A stretch of 64,000 nt of DNA from Acetobacteroides hydrogenigenes (GTDB lineage: Bacteria; Bacteroidota; Bacteroidia; Bacteroidales; ZOR0009): positions 620,001 to 684,000 of the forward strand of contig NZ_SLWB01000001.1 in the NCBI RefSeq assembly GCF_004340205.1, in the 5' to 3' direction. A program made the translations under genes and the position numbers. This document shows positions 1 through 8,598 of this stretch, piece by piece. The notes beneath the pieces were generated by a model. The model was not told the origin of the DNA. It did no database searches and saw nothing but the letters and a program-made list of their open reading frames with translations. How positions within the stretch are numbered: position 1 is the stretch's first letter; every line of letters begins with the position of its first letter.

Positions 1-1
1 C

Positions 2-346
2 GCAGCCCGCGTCTACAATCCTGATGGCACCTTCCGCATTCAATTTGACAATTTGTCGAGCCCAAGCGTAGACAAGAAGCATCTAATCTTGGTAGATCCT
101 ATGCTTGCCACTGGATCTTCTATGGTGCTTGCACTTAACGCCCTTCTCGAGCGCGGAAAGCCAGAGCATATTCACATTGTTTCGGTAATTGCAAGCAAAG
201 ATGGTCTTGACTATACCGTTGCAAACACAGATCCAAAAAACGTGACTATTTGGACAGGAGCGGTAGACCCCGTACTATCTCCAAAAAAATACATTGTGCC
301 AGGCCTTGGCGATGCAGGCGATCTGGCATTTGGAAAAAAACTATAG
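2..346 (+). CDS. upp: Uracil phosphoribosyltransferase, C-terminal part
   Basis: The 3' end of a gene that begins left of the window; 114 residues are visible in one open frame. The enzyme joins uracil to PRPP to make UMP in pyrimidine salvage in the cytoplasm. The PRPP-binding loop is seen as LVDPMLATGSSM, close to the family's DPMLATGGT. The uracil-binding C-terminus PGLGDAGDLAFG is also typical, and the protein ends where this family normally ends. The family is about 210-220 residues, so roughly half is missing. The gene runs into a hairpin shared with folK, which faces it. The TTG at 53 is internal and not a start. Confidence 0.93.
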   Translation, partial: AARVYNPDGTFRIQFDNLSSPSVDKKHLILVDPMLATGSSMVLALNALLERGKPEHIHIVSVIASKDGLDYTVANTDPKNVTIWTGAVDPVLSPKKYIVPGLGDAGDLAFGKKL

Positions 347-357
347 AAAATACACAT

Positions 358-397
358 AAAAGCGAAAGCCCCAGAATATTCTGGGGCTTTCGCTTTT
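358..397. terminator. Shared hairpin terminator, upp/folK
   Basis: A near-perfect inverted repeat, AAAAGCGAAAGCCCCAGA and its complement around a short AT loop, with A-runs on the left and T-runs on the right, so it can end transcripts from either side. The stop codon of folK (396-398) lies at its right edge. It sits between convergent genes. Confidence 0.85.
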
Positions 398-893
398 ATC
401 CTAAGGTTGAATCAAACACTACAACTCCCCCAGCATCCTTACACTCACCCAATAATAAAGAAACAGTTTTATGAAAAACAGGATGAACATAATCCGATGC
501 AATCTCATTCAAGGGAACAAGGACAAAATTCCGATCCTGCATTCGAGGATGAGGAATCTGTAGTTCTGGAGTGTCAACCACCATTTCGTCAGCAAAAATG
601 ATATCTACGTCCATTGTCCGTGAACCATACCTGACTGATGTATCGCGTTTTCTTCCGAGTTGTTCTTCCACCTTATGACATGCAGCCATAACCTCATGTA
701 TACTTAAACTTGTTTCTACAAGCAATGCAACATTAAGAAACCGATCCGTAGATTCAAAGCCCCATGCCGCCGTCTCGTATACTCTAGACTCTTGCAGCAA
801 TGGTCCAATACGATCAACAATCAGCTGCTTTGCCGTATCAATCAACGACAACCTATCCCCTTGATTTCCGCCAATCAGCAGGTATACTCTCAT
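396..893 (-). CDS. folK: 2-amino-4-hydroxy-6-hydroxymethyldihydropteridine pyrophosphokinase
   Basis: The protein transfers pyrophosphate from ATP to 6-hydroxymethyl-dihydropterin in folate synthesis (cytoplasm). It has 165 residues, the usual length for the monofunctional enzyme. Visible signatures are [11 protein letters not shown] near the N-terminus, the HPPK signature [13 protein letters not shown] at 88-100 (the two Asp residues bind Mg) and [15 protein letters not shown] at 114-128. It is a stand-alone gene convergent with upp, with its stop inside the shared hairpin. The divergent sppA begins 112 bases away. No fused DHPS or aldolase domain is present. Confidence 0.95.
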   Translation of the reverse strand: MRVYLLIGGNQGDRLSLIDTAKQLIVDRIGPLLQESRVYETAAWGFESTDRFLNVALLVETSLSIHEVMAACHKVEEQLGRKRDTSVRYGSRTMDVDIIFADEMVVDTPELQIPHPRMQDRNFVLVPLNEIASDYVHPVFHKTVSLLLGECKDAGGVVVFDSTLG

Positions 894-1005
894 TAATTAA
901 TCCTTCCAACTTAATTTTGGTAATATTTTCAGTTTCCCAAGTTTAGCTGTTGTTTAAATTCGCTAAATTGGCAACAAAAATAAACAACTTAACTATTTAA
1001 GCGCA

Positions 1006-2772
1006 ATGAAAGAATTCTTTAGAGCATTTTTAGGCTCATGCTTAGGGGTTTTAATATCTCTCGGTCTGCTGATTCTTATAGGCTTAGGCATTATTGGTGC
1101 TATCGTATCAAGCGCAGAGGAGGAGGTTAAAATATCCCCAAAAACCATTCTCAAAATTGAGCTGGATCAACCTATTGTTGAAAGAACCTCGAAAAATCCT
1201 CTCGACAACTTTAACTTCAACAAGTTTAAAAGCAGCAAACCAATTGGGTTAAACACCATAATAGCAAGCCTCAAAAAGGCTAAAACCGACGAAAACATAG
1301 CTGGCGTTTACATGGATCTTACCACTGTAAATGCTGGAGGATTTGCGACTGTGCAGGAAATTCGCAATGCAATTATTGACTTTAAGAAGTCGGGAAAATT
1401 CGTAGTAGCCTATAGCGAAACCTACACTCAAACAGCCTACTACCTTGCATCTGCAGCTGACAAAATCTACCTTAACCCAGAAGGCAATCTCGAAATGCTA
1501 GGACTAAAGGCTCAGGTGATGTTTTACAAAGGAGCCTTGGAAAAACTAGGAATTAATGCTCAAATAATTCGCCATGGCAAGTTTAAAAGCGCAGTAGAAC
1601 CATTCATGCTCGACAAGATGAGTCCAGCCAACCGTGAGCAGTTTGACGCATTGCTAGGTTCTATTTGGGGTATCATTTCTTCTGAAATAAGCAAAAGCCG
1701 TAACATCTCTGCTGAAGAAATAAACAGCATGGCGAATAACATGACTATTACCGATGGAAAATCGGCATTAAAAGCAAGACTTGTTGATGATCTACTCTAT
1801 AAAGATGAGCTCATTAAAAAGTTATCCACCTTTGCAAAACTAGGCAAAGACGAAGAACCAGAAGCGATTAGCATAACCAAATACGATCAAGTAGCGGCAA
1901 AAGACGAAAAACTTGCACATGAAAAAATTGCGGTTATTTATGCAAATGGAGAGGTGGTAATGGGCTCTGACTCGCAAAATCTTTCAGAAAAAGAAATTAG
2001 CACCGCCTTAAGAGAAGCTCGCAAAGACAAAAGAACAAAAGCCATTGTACTCCGCGTAAACTCACCAGGAGGAAGTGCTCTTGCATCTGATATAATTTGG
2101 AGAGAAATGGATCTTGCCCGCAAATCGAAACCCGTAGTGGTTTCAATGGGTGATTATGCAGCATCCGGAGGATACTACATAACTGCTCCTGCAAATGTTA
2201 TCTATGCACAACCAACCACCCTTACAGGATCAATTGGCGTATTTGGAGTTCTTTTTGACGTACAAAAAGGATTAAAGGATAAACTAGGCATATCTGTTGA
2301 CGTAGCAAAAACTCACGAGCATGCAGATTTAGGAACTCCATTCCGCCCCTTAACATCCAGTGAAAATCAGGTTATTCAAATGGAAATTGAGCGTATATAT
2401 GCGACTTTTACTGGACATGTTGCTAAAGGTCGTAGGCTTCCTTTATCATACGTAGACAGTGTTGGGCAGGGTAGAGTATGGAGTGGCACAATGGCGCAAA
2501 AACTAAAGCTCATTGACAAAATTGGAGGTCTCTCGGATGCTATATCAGAAGCGGCCAGACTTGCAAAGGTGAAGGAATACCGAATTGCAGAGCTTCCAGA
2601 ACAAAAAGATGCCTTTTCGCAGATTCTTGCCGATTTTACAGGAGAATCCCTTAGCACCTACTTTGCTAAGGGACAACTTGGAGAAGCATTTGTAAGCTAC
2701 AACGAGATTCGCAACTTCGTAAAAAATCAGGGAGTACAAGCCCGAATGCCATTTTGGATACAAATGAAGTAA
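1006..2772 (+). CDS. sppA: Signal peptide peptidase SppA, 67K type
   Basis: A membrane-anchored serine protease that degrades cleaved signal peptides. It has 588 residues, matching the long form with two ClpP-like domains. One hydrophobic segment lies at about residues 8-34. The catalytic dyad can be placed: Lys about 194 in FKSAVEPF in the first domain and Ser about 387 in GDYAASGGYY in the second. TGSIGVFG follows, as in the family. It is the first of three rightward genes (sppA, lpxK, punA), an order often seen in Bacteroidota, but a hairpin at 2857-2887 separates it from lpxK. A possible -7 box TAATTTTG lies at 912-919 with no clear -33 element. Confidence 0.95.
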   Translation: MKEFFRAFLGSCLGVLISLGLLILIGLGIIGAIVSSAEEEVKISPKTILKIELDQPIVERTSKNPLDNFNFNKFKSSKPIGLNTIIASLKKAKTDENIAGVYMDLTTVNAGGFATVQEIRNAIIDFKKSGKFVVAYSETYTQTAYYLASAADKIYLNPEGNLEMLGLKAQVMFYKGALEKLGINAQIIRHGKFKSAVEPFMLDKMSPANREQFDALLGSIWGIISSEISKSRNISAEEINSMANNMTITDGKSALKARLVDDLLYKDELIKKLSTFAKLGKDEEPEAISITKYDQVAAKDEKLAHEKIAVIYANGEVVMGSDSQNLSEKEISTALREARKDKRTKAIVLRVNSPGGSALASDIIWREMDLARKSKPVVVSMGDYAASGGYYITAPANVIYAQPTTLTGSIGVFGVLFDVQKGLKDKLGISVDVAKTHEHADLGTPFRPLTSSENQVIQMEIERIYATFTGHVAKGRRLPLSYVDSVGQGRVWSGTMAQKLKLIDKIGGLSDAISEAARLAKVKEYRIAELPEQKDAFSQILADFTGESLSTYFAKGQLGEAFVSYNEIRNFVKNQGVQARMPFWIQMK

Positions 2773-2856
2773 AGTCCTAACGATTAAACATTGCTAAAAA
2801 CTTAATACTTCTAAATTAAACCAGAACAACTAGAACAAGCATAACCAATTGACATA

Positions 2857-2887
2857 AAACACCCTCAGCATAAAGCAGAGGGTGTTT
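2857..2887 (+). terminator. Hairpin terminator after sppA
   Basis: AAACACCCTC pairs with GAGGGTGTTT around an 11-base loop, followed by TTTCTTGTTT. It lies 85 bases after the sppA stop and upstream of lpxK. Confidence 0.75.
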
Positions 2888-2970
2888 CTTGTTTAACACA
2901 AATAACGGCTAATAAAAACTGGCAGTTACCTCCATCAAGTATATTTAATACATTTGAAAAAAAACAAATT

Positions 2971-4062
2971 GTGGAAAGAGATAAAGGCTTAGGCAAAATA
3001 TTGCTGGCACCAGTAGCTGGGTTATTTTATTTAGTAGTCAAAGGACGCCACACCCTTTACAATGCCAACATTCTAAAAAGCCACAAACCTTCAATCCCAA
3101 CGATTTGCGTAGGGAACATCACCGTTGGAGGAACAGGAAAAACTCCTCACATAGAATTGCTTATAGAACTTTTATCTAAAAACTACCGGCTTGCAGTTCT
3201 TTCTCGTGGCTACAAGCGCAAGTACAAGGGTAGCCGAGAAGTTCTGACCAGCGACGTCTACTCTAATGTTGGAGACGAACCCCTTCAGATCAAACAAAAA
3301 TTCCCTAATATTCCCGTATTTGTCAATGCCAAACGAGTTGAGGGTGTGGCTCAAATTGCAGTTGCATACCCTAATGTAGACATCATACTACTCGACGATG
3401 CATTTCAGCACCGAAAAATAGCAGCAGGATTAAACATTATCCTTATTGACTACAACCGCCCAATATGGGAAGACAACATGCTCCCAATTGGAAATCTCCG
3501 CGACTCTTACGACCAAATAAGTAGAGCAAATGTTGTTATAATCACCAAATGCCCTGCAAACCTATCACCCATGGACAAGCGGATTCTAACCAAGAAACTC
3601 CAGCTTTACCCATACCAGACCTTGCTTTTTTCGCATATCGAATACGGCCAACCCGCACCTATTTTCCCCGATTCCAAGTCCTATGAAAAAAGCGAAGAAA
3701 CAATTGTAATCGCAGGTATTGCTGCTCCTCAGCCTTTCATCAACCATGTAAAGTCGATGAATACGAAGGTAACCCCTTTAATATTCCCAGACCATCATAA
3801 CTTCACATCAAAAGACATTAACCTTATAGTAAGCGAATTCCGGAAAAAGCATCAGTCTGTAAACCTAGTAACTACCGAAAAAGATGCCAAGCGTCTTTTA
3901 GAGGCAAACCTACCTGAAGAAATCAAGAATTATTTGTATTTTGTGCCGATTAAAGCAAGGTTGTCGGATAATTCCGATAATGTTTTATTCAACAAAATAG
4001 CAAAGTATGTTAAAGAAAATTCAGACTACTGCGGAGTTCATCAAGGAAAGAATACCCAATGA
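2971..4062 (+). CDS. lpxK: Tetraacyldisaccharide 4'-kinase
   Basis: This inner-membrane-associated kinase phosphorylates the 4' position of the lipid A disaccharide precursor. It has 363 residues. An N-terminal hydrophobic stretch is followed by the Walker A region GNITVGGTGKTP (G53-T58), then the acidic DDAFQHRKI segment seen in LpxK. The start is a GTG. No ATG gives the full N-terminus, so the exact first codon is uncertain. The last 18 codons overlap the start of punA by 56 bases, which is unusually long. The tail after about residue 345 does not look like the conserved end and may be a read-through extension. The presence of lpxK indicates a lipid A-bearing outer membrane. Confidence 0.92.
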   Translation: MERDKGLGKILLAPVAGLFYLVVKGRHTLYNANILKSHKPSIPTICVGNITVGGTGKTPHIELLIELLSKNYRLAVLSRGYKRKYKGSREVLTSDVYSNVGDEPLQIKQKFPNIPVFVNAKRVEGVAQIAVAYPNVDIILLDDAFQHRKIAAGLNIILIDYNRPIWEDNMLPIGNLRDSYDQISRANVVIITKCPANLSPMDKRILTKKLQLYPYQTLLFSHIEYGQPAPIFPDSKSYEKSEETIVIAGIAAPQPFINHVKSMNTKVTPLIFPDHHNFTSKDINLIVSEFRKKHQSVNLVTTEKDAKRLLEANLPEEIKNYLYFVPIKARLSDNSDNVLFNKIAKYVKENSDYCGVHQGKNTQ

Positions 4063-4816
4063 ACCAGAAGTAGGCATCATCTTAGGGACAGGATTAGGTG
4101 GATTAGCGACAAAAATTGATGTAGAAAAAGAACTCGAATATTCAGAAATACCTAACTTCCCTATCTCAACAGTAGAAGGACACTCGGGCAAGCTGATTTT
4201 CGGAAAGCTAGGAGGCAAAAATGTAGTTGCCATGAAGGGACGCTTCCACTTCTACGAAGGATACGACATGAATCAGGTTACCTTTCCTGTTCGTGTAATG
4301 AAGTTGATCGGCATCAAAACACTTTTCGTCTCAAATGCTAGTGGAGGGATGAATCCCGAGTTTGAGATTGGTGAGTTAATGATCATCAACGACCACATCA
4401 ACCTTTTACCTAACCCCCTAATTGGAGCCAACATTAACGAGCTAGGACCTCGATTCCCTGACATGAGCAAGCCTTACGACCATAACCTTATGGATAAGGC
4501 TGAGGCTATTGCAAAAGAACTAGGGATACGAGTTCAGCGCGGCTGCTACGTAGGCACAACAGGCCCAACATTTGAAACCCCAAAAGAATACCAATACTTT
4601 CGAATAATCGGAGGCGATGCTGTTGGCATGTCTACCGTACCGGAAGTTATTGTAGCCCGTCACATGGATATTCCTGTATTTGCAATGTCCATCATTACAG
4701 ACCTTGGAGTACCAGGCAAGATCGTAGAAGTATCCCATGAGGAAGTTCAAGAAGTAGGCAAAAAAGCCGAAGCAAAAATGACGCAGATCATGACTAAACT
4801 CTTAGAAACGCTCTAG
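4007..4816 (+). CDS. punA: Purine-nucleoside phosphorylase
   Basis: The protein cleaves inosine and guanosine (and deoxy forms) with phosphate to give base and ribose-1-phosphate, in purine salvage. It has 269 residues, typical of the trimeric low-mass type. Family motifs include GIILGTGLGGLA near 23, the phosphate-site stretch VEGHSGKL, KGRFHFYEGY, and NASGGMNPEFEIGE. The purine-site segment GDAVGMSTVPEVIVARH contains the typical Met-Ser-Thr. The ATG at 4007 gives the expected N-terminus, so the overlap with lpxK is probably real and the two are translated from one message. Confidence 0.95.
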   Translation: MLKKIQTTAEFIKERIPNEPEVGIILGTGLGGLATKIDVEKELEYSEIPNFPISTVEGHSGKLIFGKLGGKNVVAMKGRFHFYEGYDMNQVTFPVRVMKLIGIKTLFVSNASGGMNPEFEIGELMIINDHINLLPNPLIGANINELGPRFPDMSKPYDHNLMDKAEAIAKELGIRVQRGCYVGTTGPTFETPKEYQYFRIIGGDAVGMSTVPEVIVARHMDIPVFAMSIITDLGVPGKIVEVSHEEVQEVGKKAEAKMTQIMTKLLETL

Positions 4817-4838
4817 CAATATTTCTTAATATAAAGTA

Positions 4839-4858
4839 GGGTGGCCCAAAAGCCACCC
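4839..4858 (+). terminator. Hairpin terminator after punA
   Basis: GGGTGGC and GCCACCC pair around a six-base loop, followed by TTTTGCTTT. It lies 22 bases after the punA stop. Confidence 0.8.
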
Positions 4859-4925
4859 TTTTGCTTTATCATCCATAATCCCCATATTTACGGTTTAGTC
4901 CTCCTTTTTACCACAACCACGAATT

Positions 4926-6089
4926 ATGAAAATAGCCACATTTATACTTTTCTTTTCTATCGTACTTGCCATCTATGCATTGGTAAACGTATACATATAC
5001 CTCCTCGGATTAATGGCTATTCCGAAAGGAACTCAGCTGCGCACCATCTTCATTTGGGTTTTCTGGATATTAGCAACTTGCTTTCCTTTAGGCCGCATCA
5101 TCGAACGATTTTGGACATCACCTATTACCGATGCTATCATTTGGGTTGGATCCTTTTGGCTTGCGGCCATGCTCTACCTGTTTTTGATTACTCTACTGGT
5201 AGACATTGTACGCCTTTCCAACTTCGCTTTTCCCTGGATTGAAAAAATGTTCGGCAGCACGATCTTCTCCGTTCGCCTATGGACGTTGGGAGGAGCAGTC
5301 TTGCTCGTTTTCCTTATTATTATCGTCGGACATATCAATGCTATATGTACAAGAATTAGCCATTACAACATCAGCATCGAAAAAAAAGAGAGCAAACAAG
5401 GACATCTAAGAATTGTTGCTGCCTCTGACATTCACATGGGAACAATAATTTCCCAACGGAGGGTTGGCAAACTAGTTCGACTTATTAATGAGCAAAAACC
5501 AGACATTGTGCTATTTGCTGGTGACATTGTAGATGAGGATTTGGGACCGGTAATACGCCGCAACCTCGGACGAAAACTAGAGCAAATTAAGGCCAAGTAT
5601 GGGGTTTACGCTGTAACAGGGAACCACGAGTACATTGGCGGGGTTGATGCTGCTGTAAAGTATTTGGAAAATCACAAAGTAACAATTCTTCGCGATTCTG
5701 CTGCGCTTATTAACAACGCATTCTACATTGTAGGCAGAGATGATAAAGGAGGCACAAAAATGAGTGGACATGGGCGAAAAGAACTTGGCGATCTACTTGT
5801 AGGAATAGATAGGACAAAACCTATAGTCCTGCTCGATCACCAACCATTCAACCTAAATGAAGCCTCGAAAGCTAATGTAGACATTCAACTGTCAGGGCAC
5901 ACCCACCATGGACAACTATGGCCATTTAACTACCTTACCAAATCAATTTTCGAAGTAAGCAGCGGTTACATTAAAAAGAACAATACCCACATAATTGTTT
6001 CCACCGGCTATGGATCGTGGGGACCACCTATAAGAATTGGGAATAGACCAGAAATCATCGTTATCGACGTCACCTTTACCAATAGGTAG
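4926..6089 (+). CDS. Membrane-anchored metallophosphoesterase
   Basis: A 387-residue protein with about four N-terminal hydrophobic segments (roughly residues 1-30, 38-58, 65-95 and 115-138), followed by a calcineurin-like phosphoesterase domain. Metal-site motifs are in order: SDIHMG (about 167-172), AGDIVD, GNHEY, and the pair LDHQPF and GHTHHGQLWP. This arrangement resembles YkuE/YaeI-type enzymes, some of which act on lipid-linked pyrophosphates, but the substrate here cannot be read from sequence. The catalytic domain may be cytoplasmic or periplasmic. It stands alone between two terminators. The ATG at 4926 gives a good hydrophobic start. Confidence 0.88.
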   Translation: MKIATFILFFSIVLAIYALVNVYIYLLGLMAIPKGTQLRTIFIWVFWILATCFPLGRIIERFWTSPITDAIIWVGSFWLAAMLYLFLITLLVDIVRLSNFAFPWIEKMFGSTIFSVRLWTLGGAVLLVFLIIIVGHINAICTRISHYNISIEKKESKQGHLRIVAASDIHMGTIISQRRVGKLVRLINEQKPDIVLFAGDIVDEDLGPVIRRNLGRKLEQIKAKYGVYAVTGNHEYIGGVDAAVKYLENHKVTILRDSAALINNAFYIVGRDDKGGTKMSGHGRKELGDLLVGIDRTKPIVLLDHQPFNLNEASKANVDIQLSGHTHHGQLWPFNYLTKSIFEVSSGYIKKNNTHIIVSTGYGSWGPPIRIGNRPEIIVIDVTFTNR

Positions 6090-6103
6090 ATTATAGAATA
6101 AAA

Positions 6104-6127
6104 GAGGAGGTGCAGAAGCACCTCCTC
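6104..6127 (+). terminator. Hairpin after metallophosphoesterase gene
   Basis: GAGGAGGTGC pairs perfectly with GCACCTCCTC around AGAA, 15 bases after the stop. The T-run downstream is weak, so termination efficiency is uncertain. Confidence 0.6.
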
Positions 6128-6195
6128 CTAACAAGGAATGAAAAGCCCTCAACCCTGGTTTACAAAAACTGAATATCCCATTTTACCGTAAAGGG

Positions 6196-6333
6196 CTATG
6201 AAAATCTTTCCCTTGCAGCTTTAGTAAACCGCCCTTCACTACACCTAACATTATTCGATCCTCCAACAGGTTGCACTGAAATTTGCTCGCCATTACCTCC
6301 TCCTTCTTTAACATAGAGGTTTTCAATTCGCAT
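6196..6333 (-). CDS. Candidate small protein, 45 residues
   Basis: In a 600-base gap the minus strand holds an ATG-initiated frame of 45 codons starting MRIENLYVKEGGGNGEQ and ending TKAARERFS. The frame extends nine more codons upstream of the ATG before a stop. The composition is protein-like (glycine-rich middle, charged ends) and it lacks the low-complexity look of chance frames. It could be a small gene or the 3' remnant of a lost one. I do not recognise the family. No clear promoter was found upstream. Confidence 0.4.
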   Translation of the reverse strand: MRIENLYVKEGGGNGEQISVQPVGGSNNVRCSEGRFTKAARERFS

Positions 6334-6692
6334 AATATCAGGGTTCCTTATTCCAAAATACTAATGACACATAAATAAGCTCGCCTTCATTTTTAGTGTC
6401 CCAGTAAGAATTGCAGAAGCAACTTACTTAACACTCAACTTTTCTAGAATACTGGTTATACTTGATCAATTTACGTCAAGATAAAATAGATGTCAATACC
6501 CTAAGTTAATTTTAACCTATACTCCATTAGAAAATAGAAAACTTGATCCATTAAATTCTCAGAGCCTTAATTTTAACAATCAGCATACTTATATAATGTA
6601 AGTTTTTTGCTACATTTATGTATGAAACGAAGGGGTTATGCATACCTGCCTAATTTAAAGCATTGACAACGCAAGATCAAAAAACCACGATT
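6334..6692. other. Intergenic stretch without a recognised gene
   Basis: AT-rich sequence between the candidate small frame and the 132-residue membrane protein. The stretch TACATTTATG at about 6611-6620 resembles a -7 region for the rightward gene, but no matching -33 TTG was found. No repeats or stable hairpins stand out. Confidence 0.4.
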
Positions 6693-7091
6693 ATGAAAGC
6701 ATCCCTAAACAAATTCCACTGGATACCCCGAATGATAAGCATTTTGGCAATAATCATCCTAAGCCTTTTTGCGTTCGACGCCTTTTCTTCCGGCTATACC
6801 ATTGCAGAACAGATCGGCCGCTTCTTGGTTCATCTAAGTCCTCCTGCAATTATCGGAATCTTCTTGGCAATTGCATGGAAGCGAGAACTTGTAGGTGGTA
6901 TACTTTTTACCATTGTTGGAGTTGTCTTAAGTCCCATAATTTACCAGCACAACTACCTCATGAGCCATTCTATCATTACTGCCATAGGAAGTGTTGCAAT
7001 AATTGCATTTCCTTCTATTCTCGTTGGAATACTCTTTATAATTAGTGGATTTAAAAAAAAGAAACGGTGTAAAAAGAATTATGAGTACTAA
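6693..7091 (+). CDS. Small integral membrane protein of unknown function
   Basis: 132 residues from the ATG at 6693. A longer frame begins at a TTG 30 bases upstream, but the ATG directly precedes a basic segment and the first hydrophobic helix and is the better start. Four hydrophobic segments are visible (about residues 12-32, 42-57, 64-84 and 92-115), with a lysine/arginine-rich C-terminus KKKKRCKKN that is likely cytoplasmic. It resembles small DUF-type membrane proteins common in Bacteroidota. No catalytic motif is seen. It is convergent with the YihY gene across a 24-bp-stem hairpin. Confidence 0.7.
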   Translation: MKASLNKFHWIPRMISILAIIILSLFAFDAFSSGYTIAEQIGRFLVHLSPPAIIGIFLAIAWKRELVGGILFTIVGVVLSPIIYQHNYLMSHSIITAIGSVAIIAFPSILVGILFIISGFKKKKRCKKNYEY

Positions 7092-7102
7092 TTCTGCACC
7101 AT

Positions 7103-7154
7103 CTTAAACAATGCGAAGGGAGGCTTAATCAAGCCTCCCTTCGCATTGTTTAAG
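7103..7154. terminator. Shared 24-bp-stem terminator
   Basis: A perfect inverted repeat: 24 bases (CTTAAACAATGCGAAGGG, then AGGCTT), the loop AATC, then the exact complement. A/T-rich ends on both sides make it usable from either direction between two convergent genes. Confidence 0.88.
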
Positions 7155-7163
7155 TTTAGCAAA

Positions 7164-8534
7164 CTATAGTTCTGCAACCCTAACATTCAGGTCACTATTA
7201 CGTATCTTTTGGTCCATTTCATCGGTAATACTACAAATCCTAGCGTATGCTTCGGCAGAAGGAAGAATAACATCATCAACCCCAAGATGATCTAGAATAT
7301 CGTATATCTTACAAATTGTAATCGATTCGTCAGAAATGGCAGGAACATACCCCCTACTTTTCGGATCATCAGTATAAGTTTCCACTAAAAGATTTCCCTT
7401 TACCAAATTACCTAAAAGCAACCGAACCATCCGAACGGGCATTTGCAACTCTTCCGACAATTCTTCGCTGGTAAAAGGCTTATCTCCTTTAATGTGACAC
7501 TTTACAATCCTAGACATCAACAATACCGATAGGGTTCTTCTATCATTGTTGCTTACATTTTCAATCTCATACTCGTACTCATAGAGATGTGCATTTTGTA
7601 TGGCAAATGATATTTCGGCTCCAACCAGCATAATAATCCAGCTAGTTTGCTGCCAAACCATAAACAATGGCAAAGCAGCAAAGCTCCCGTAAATAGCATT
7701 ATTACGCGACATCCCTACTTGGAAGTAAATATATCCCCACTGCACAAGTTCAAATGCAGTTCCCGCAATTATTCCAGCAATTAAAGCAGCCTTAAAGTTT
7801 ACTTTTGTATTGGGCATCACCACATAAATGATAGTAAACAAGATACCCACAAGAAGGTACGGAATGAGCTTAAGCAGAAACAAAAAAATTGGAGCCACAA
7901 AATCGAGTATCACATACTGTTCAGATATGCTGTGTAGCGTTGTTGCCAGATAAACGTTAGCGCTGCTAGATGCAATCAGAAGTATTGGAGCAACCAATAT
8001 CAGAGAAAAGTAGTCGCTAAATTTACGGGTAAGGTTCCGCCCCTTTTCTAGATGCCAGATAGCATTAAATGAGAGTTCTATATTATTAAACACCCTCAGG
8101 ACAGACCATAAGAGCACAACAAAACCAATCCCAGCCAACAAACCTCCCATAGTCTTTTCTAAAAGAGAGTTAGAAAAGTTCATTATCCAGCTTAACACCT
8201 CCTGCTGACCCTCAAACTTACTCTTTAAGAATGCTTCCAGATTCTTATCGAGGTTAAACCCTTTTGCAATGCCAAAGAACATGGCAAATATGGGAACTAT
8301 GGCAATGGTCGTAAAAAAAGACAGTGCAGAAGCACGTATTGCCACATTATCTTCCTTAAACCCACGCACAGCAAGCATAGCAATACGAAGAGATCGTATC
8401 CACAAACCACCCCTTTGCTTAGGATTTTGGGCGAGCGATATCTTCCAAATATCGCTAAATAAGAACTGGTTTACAGCCCTAATTCGCTCTCCGAACTTTA
8501 CCTTCTTATTCTTCTTTACCCACTTAATCTTCAT
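7164..8534 (-). CDS. YihY/UPF0761-family membrane protein with C-terminal winged-helix extension
   Basis: 456 residues. The central part (about 60-320) has six or so hydrophobic helices and the family pattern AIRASALSFFTTIAIVPIFA, LRVFNNIELSFNAIW and VMPNTKVNFKAALIAG, as in YihY/BrkB proteins. These were once called RNase BN, an assignment since dropped; their true role is unclear. After about residue 330 a soluble domain of some 120 residues follows. Its segment FTSEELSEELQMPVRMVRLL looks like a winged helix-turn-helix, also seen in Bacteroidota members. This is a membrane protein with a DNA-binding-like tail. It lies 64 bases after the giant secreted-protein gene and may share its transcript. 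Confidence 0.85.
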   Translation of the reverse strand: MKIKWVKKNKKVKFGERIRAVNQFLFSDIWKISLAQNPKQRGGLWIRSLRIAMLAVRGFKEDNVAIRASALSFFTTIAIVPIFAMFFGIAKGFNLDKNLEAFLKSKFEGQQEVLSWIMNFSNSLLEKTMGGLLAGIGFVVLLWSVLRVFNNIELSFNAIWHLEKGRNLTRKFSDYFSLILVAPILLIASSSANVYLATTLHSISEQYVILDFVAPIFLFLLKLIPYLLVGILFTIIYVVMPNTKVNFKAALIAGIIAGTAFELVQWGYIYFQVGMSRNNAIYGSFAALPLFMVWQQTSWIIMLVGAEISFAIQNAHLYEYEYEIENVSNNDRRTLSVLLMSRIVKCHIKGDKPFTSEELSEELQMPVRMVRLLLGNLVKGNLLVETYTDDPKSRGYVPAISDESITICKIYDILDHLGVDDVILPSAEAYARICSITDEMDQKIRNSDLNVRVAEL

Positions 8535-8598
8535 AACGAACCACGATTCAAATGTTCTTCTTAAACAACGACAGTATAAATATGGTCAAAAAAGTTGG

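Noticed and set aside
4841-5242. 133-residue frame overlapping the metallophosphoesterase
   Set aside because: It lies in another frame of a clearly coding gene and has no protein character.
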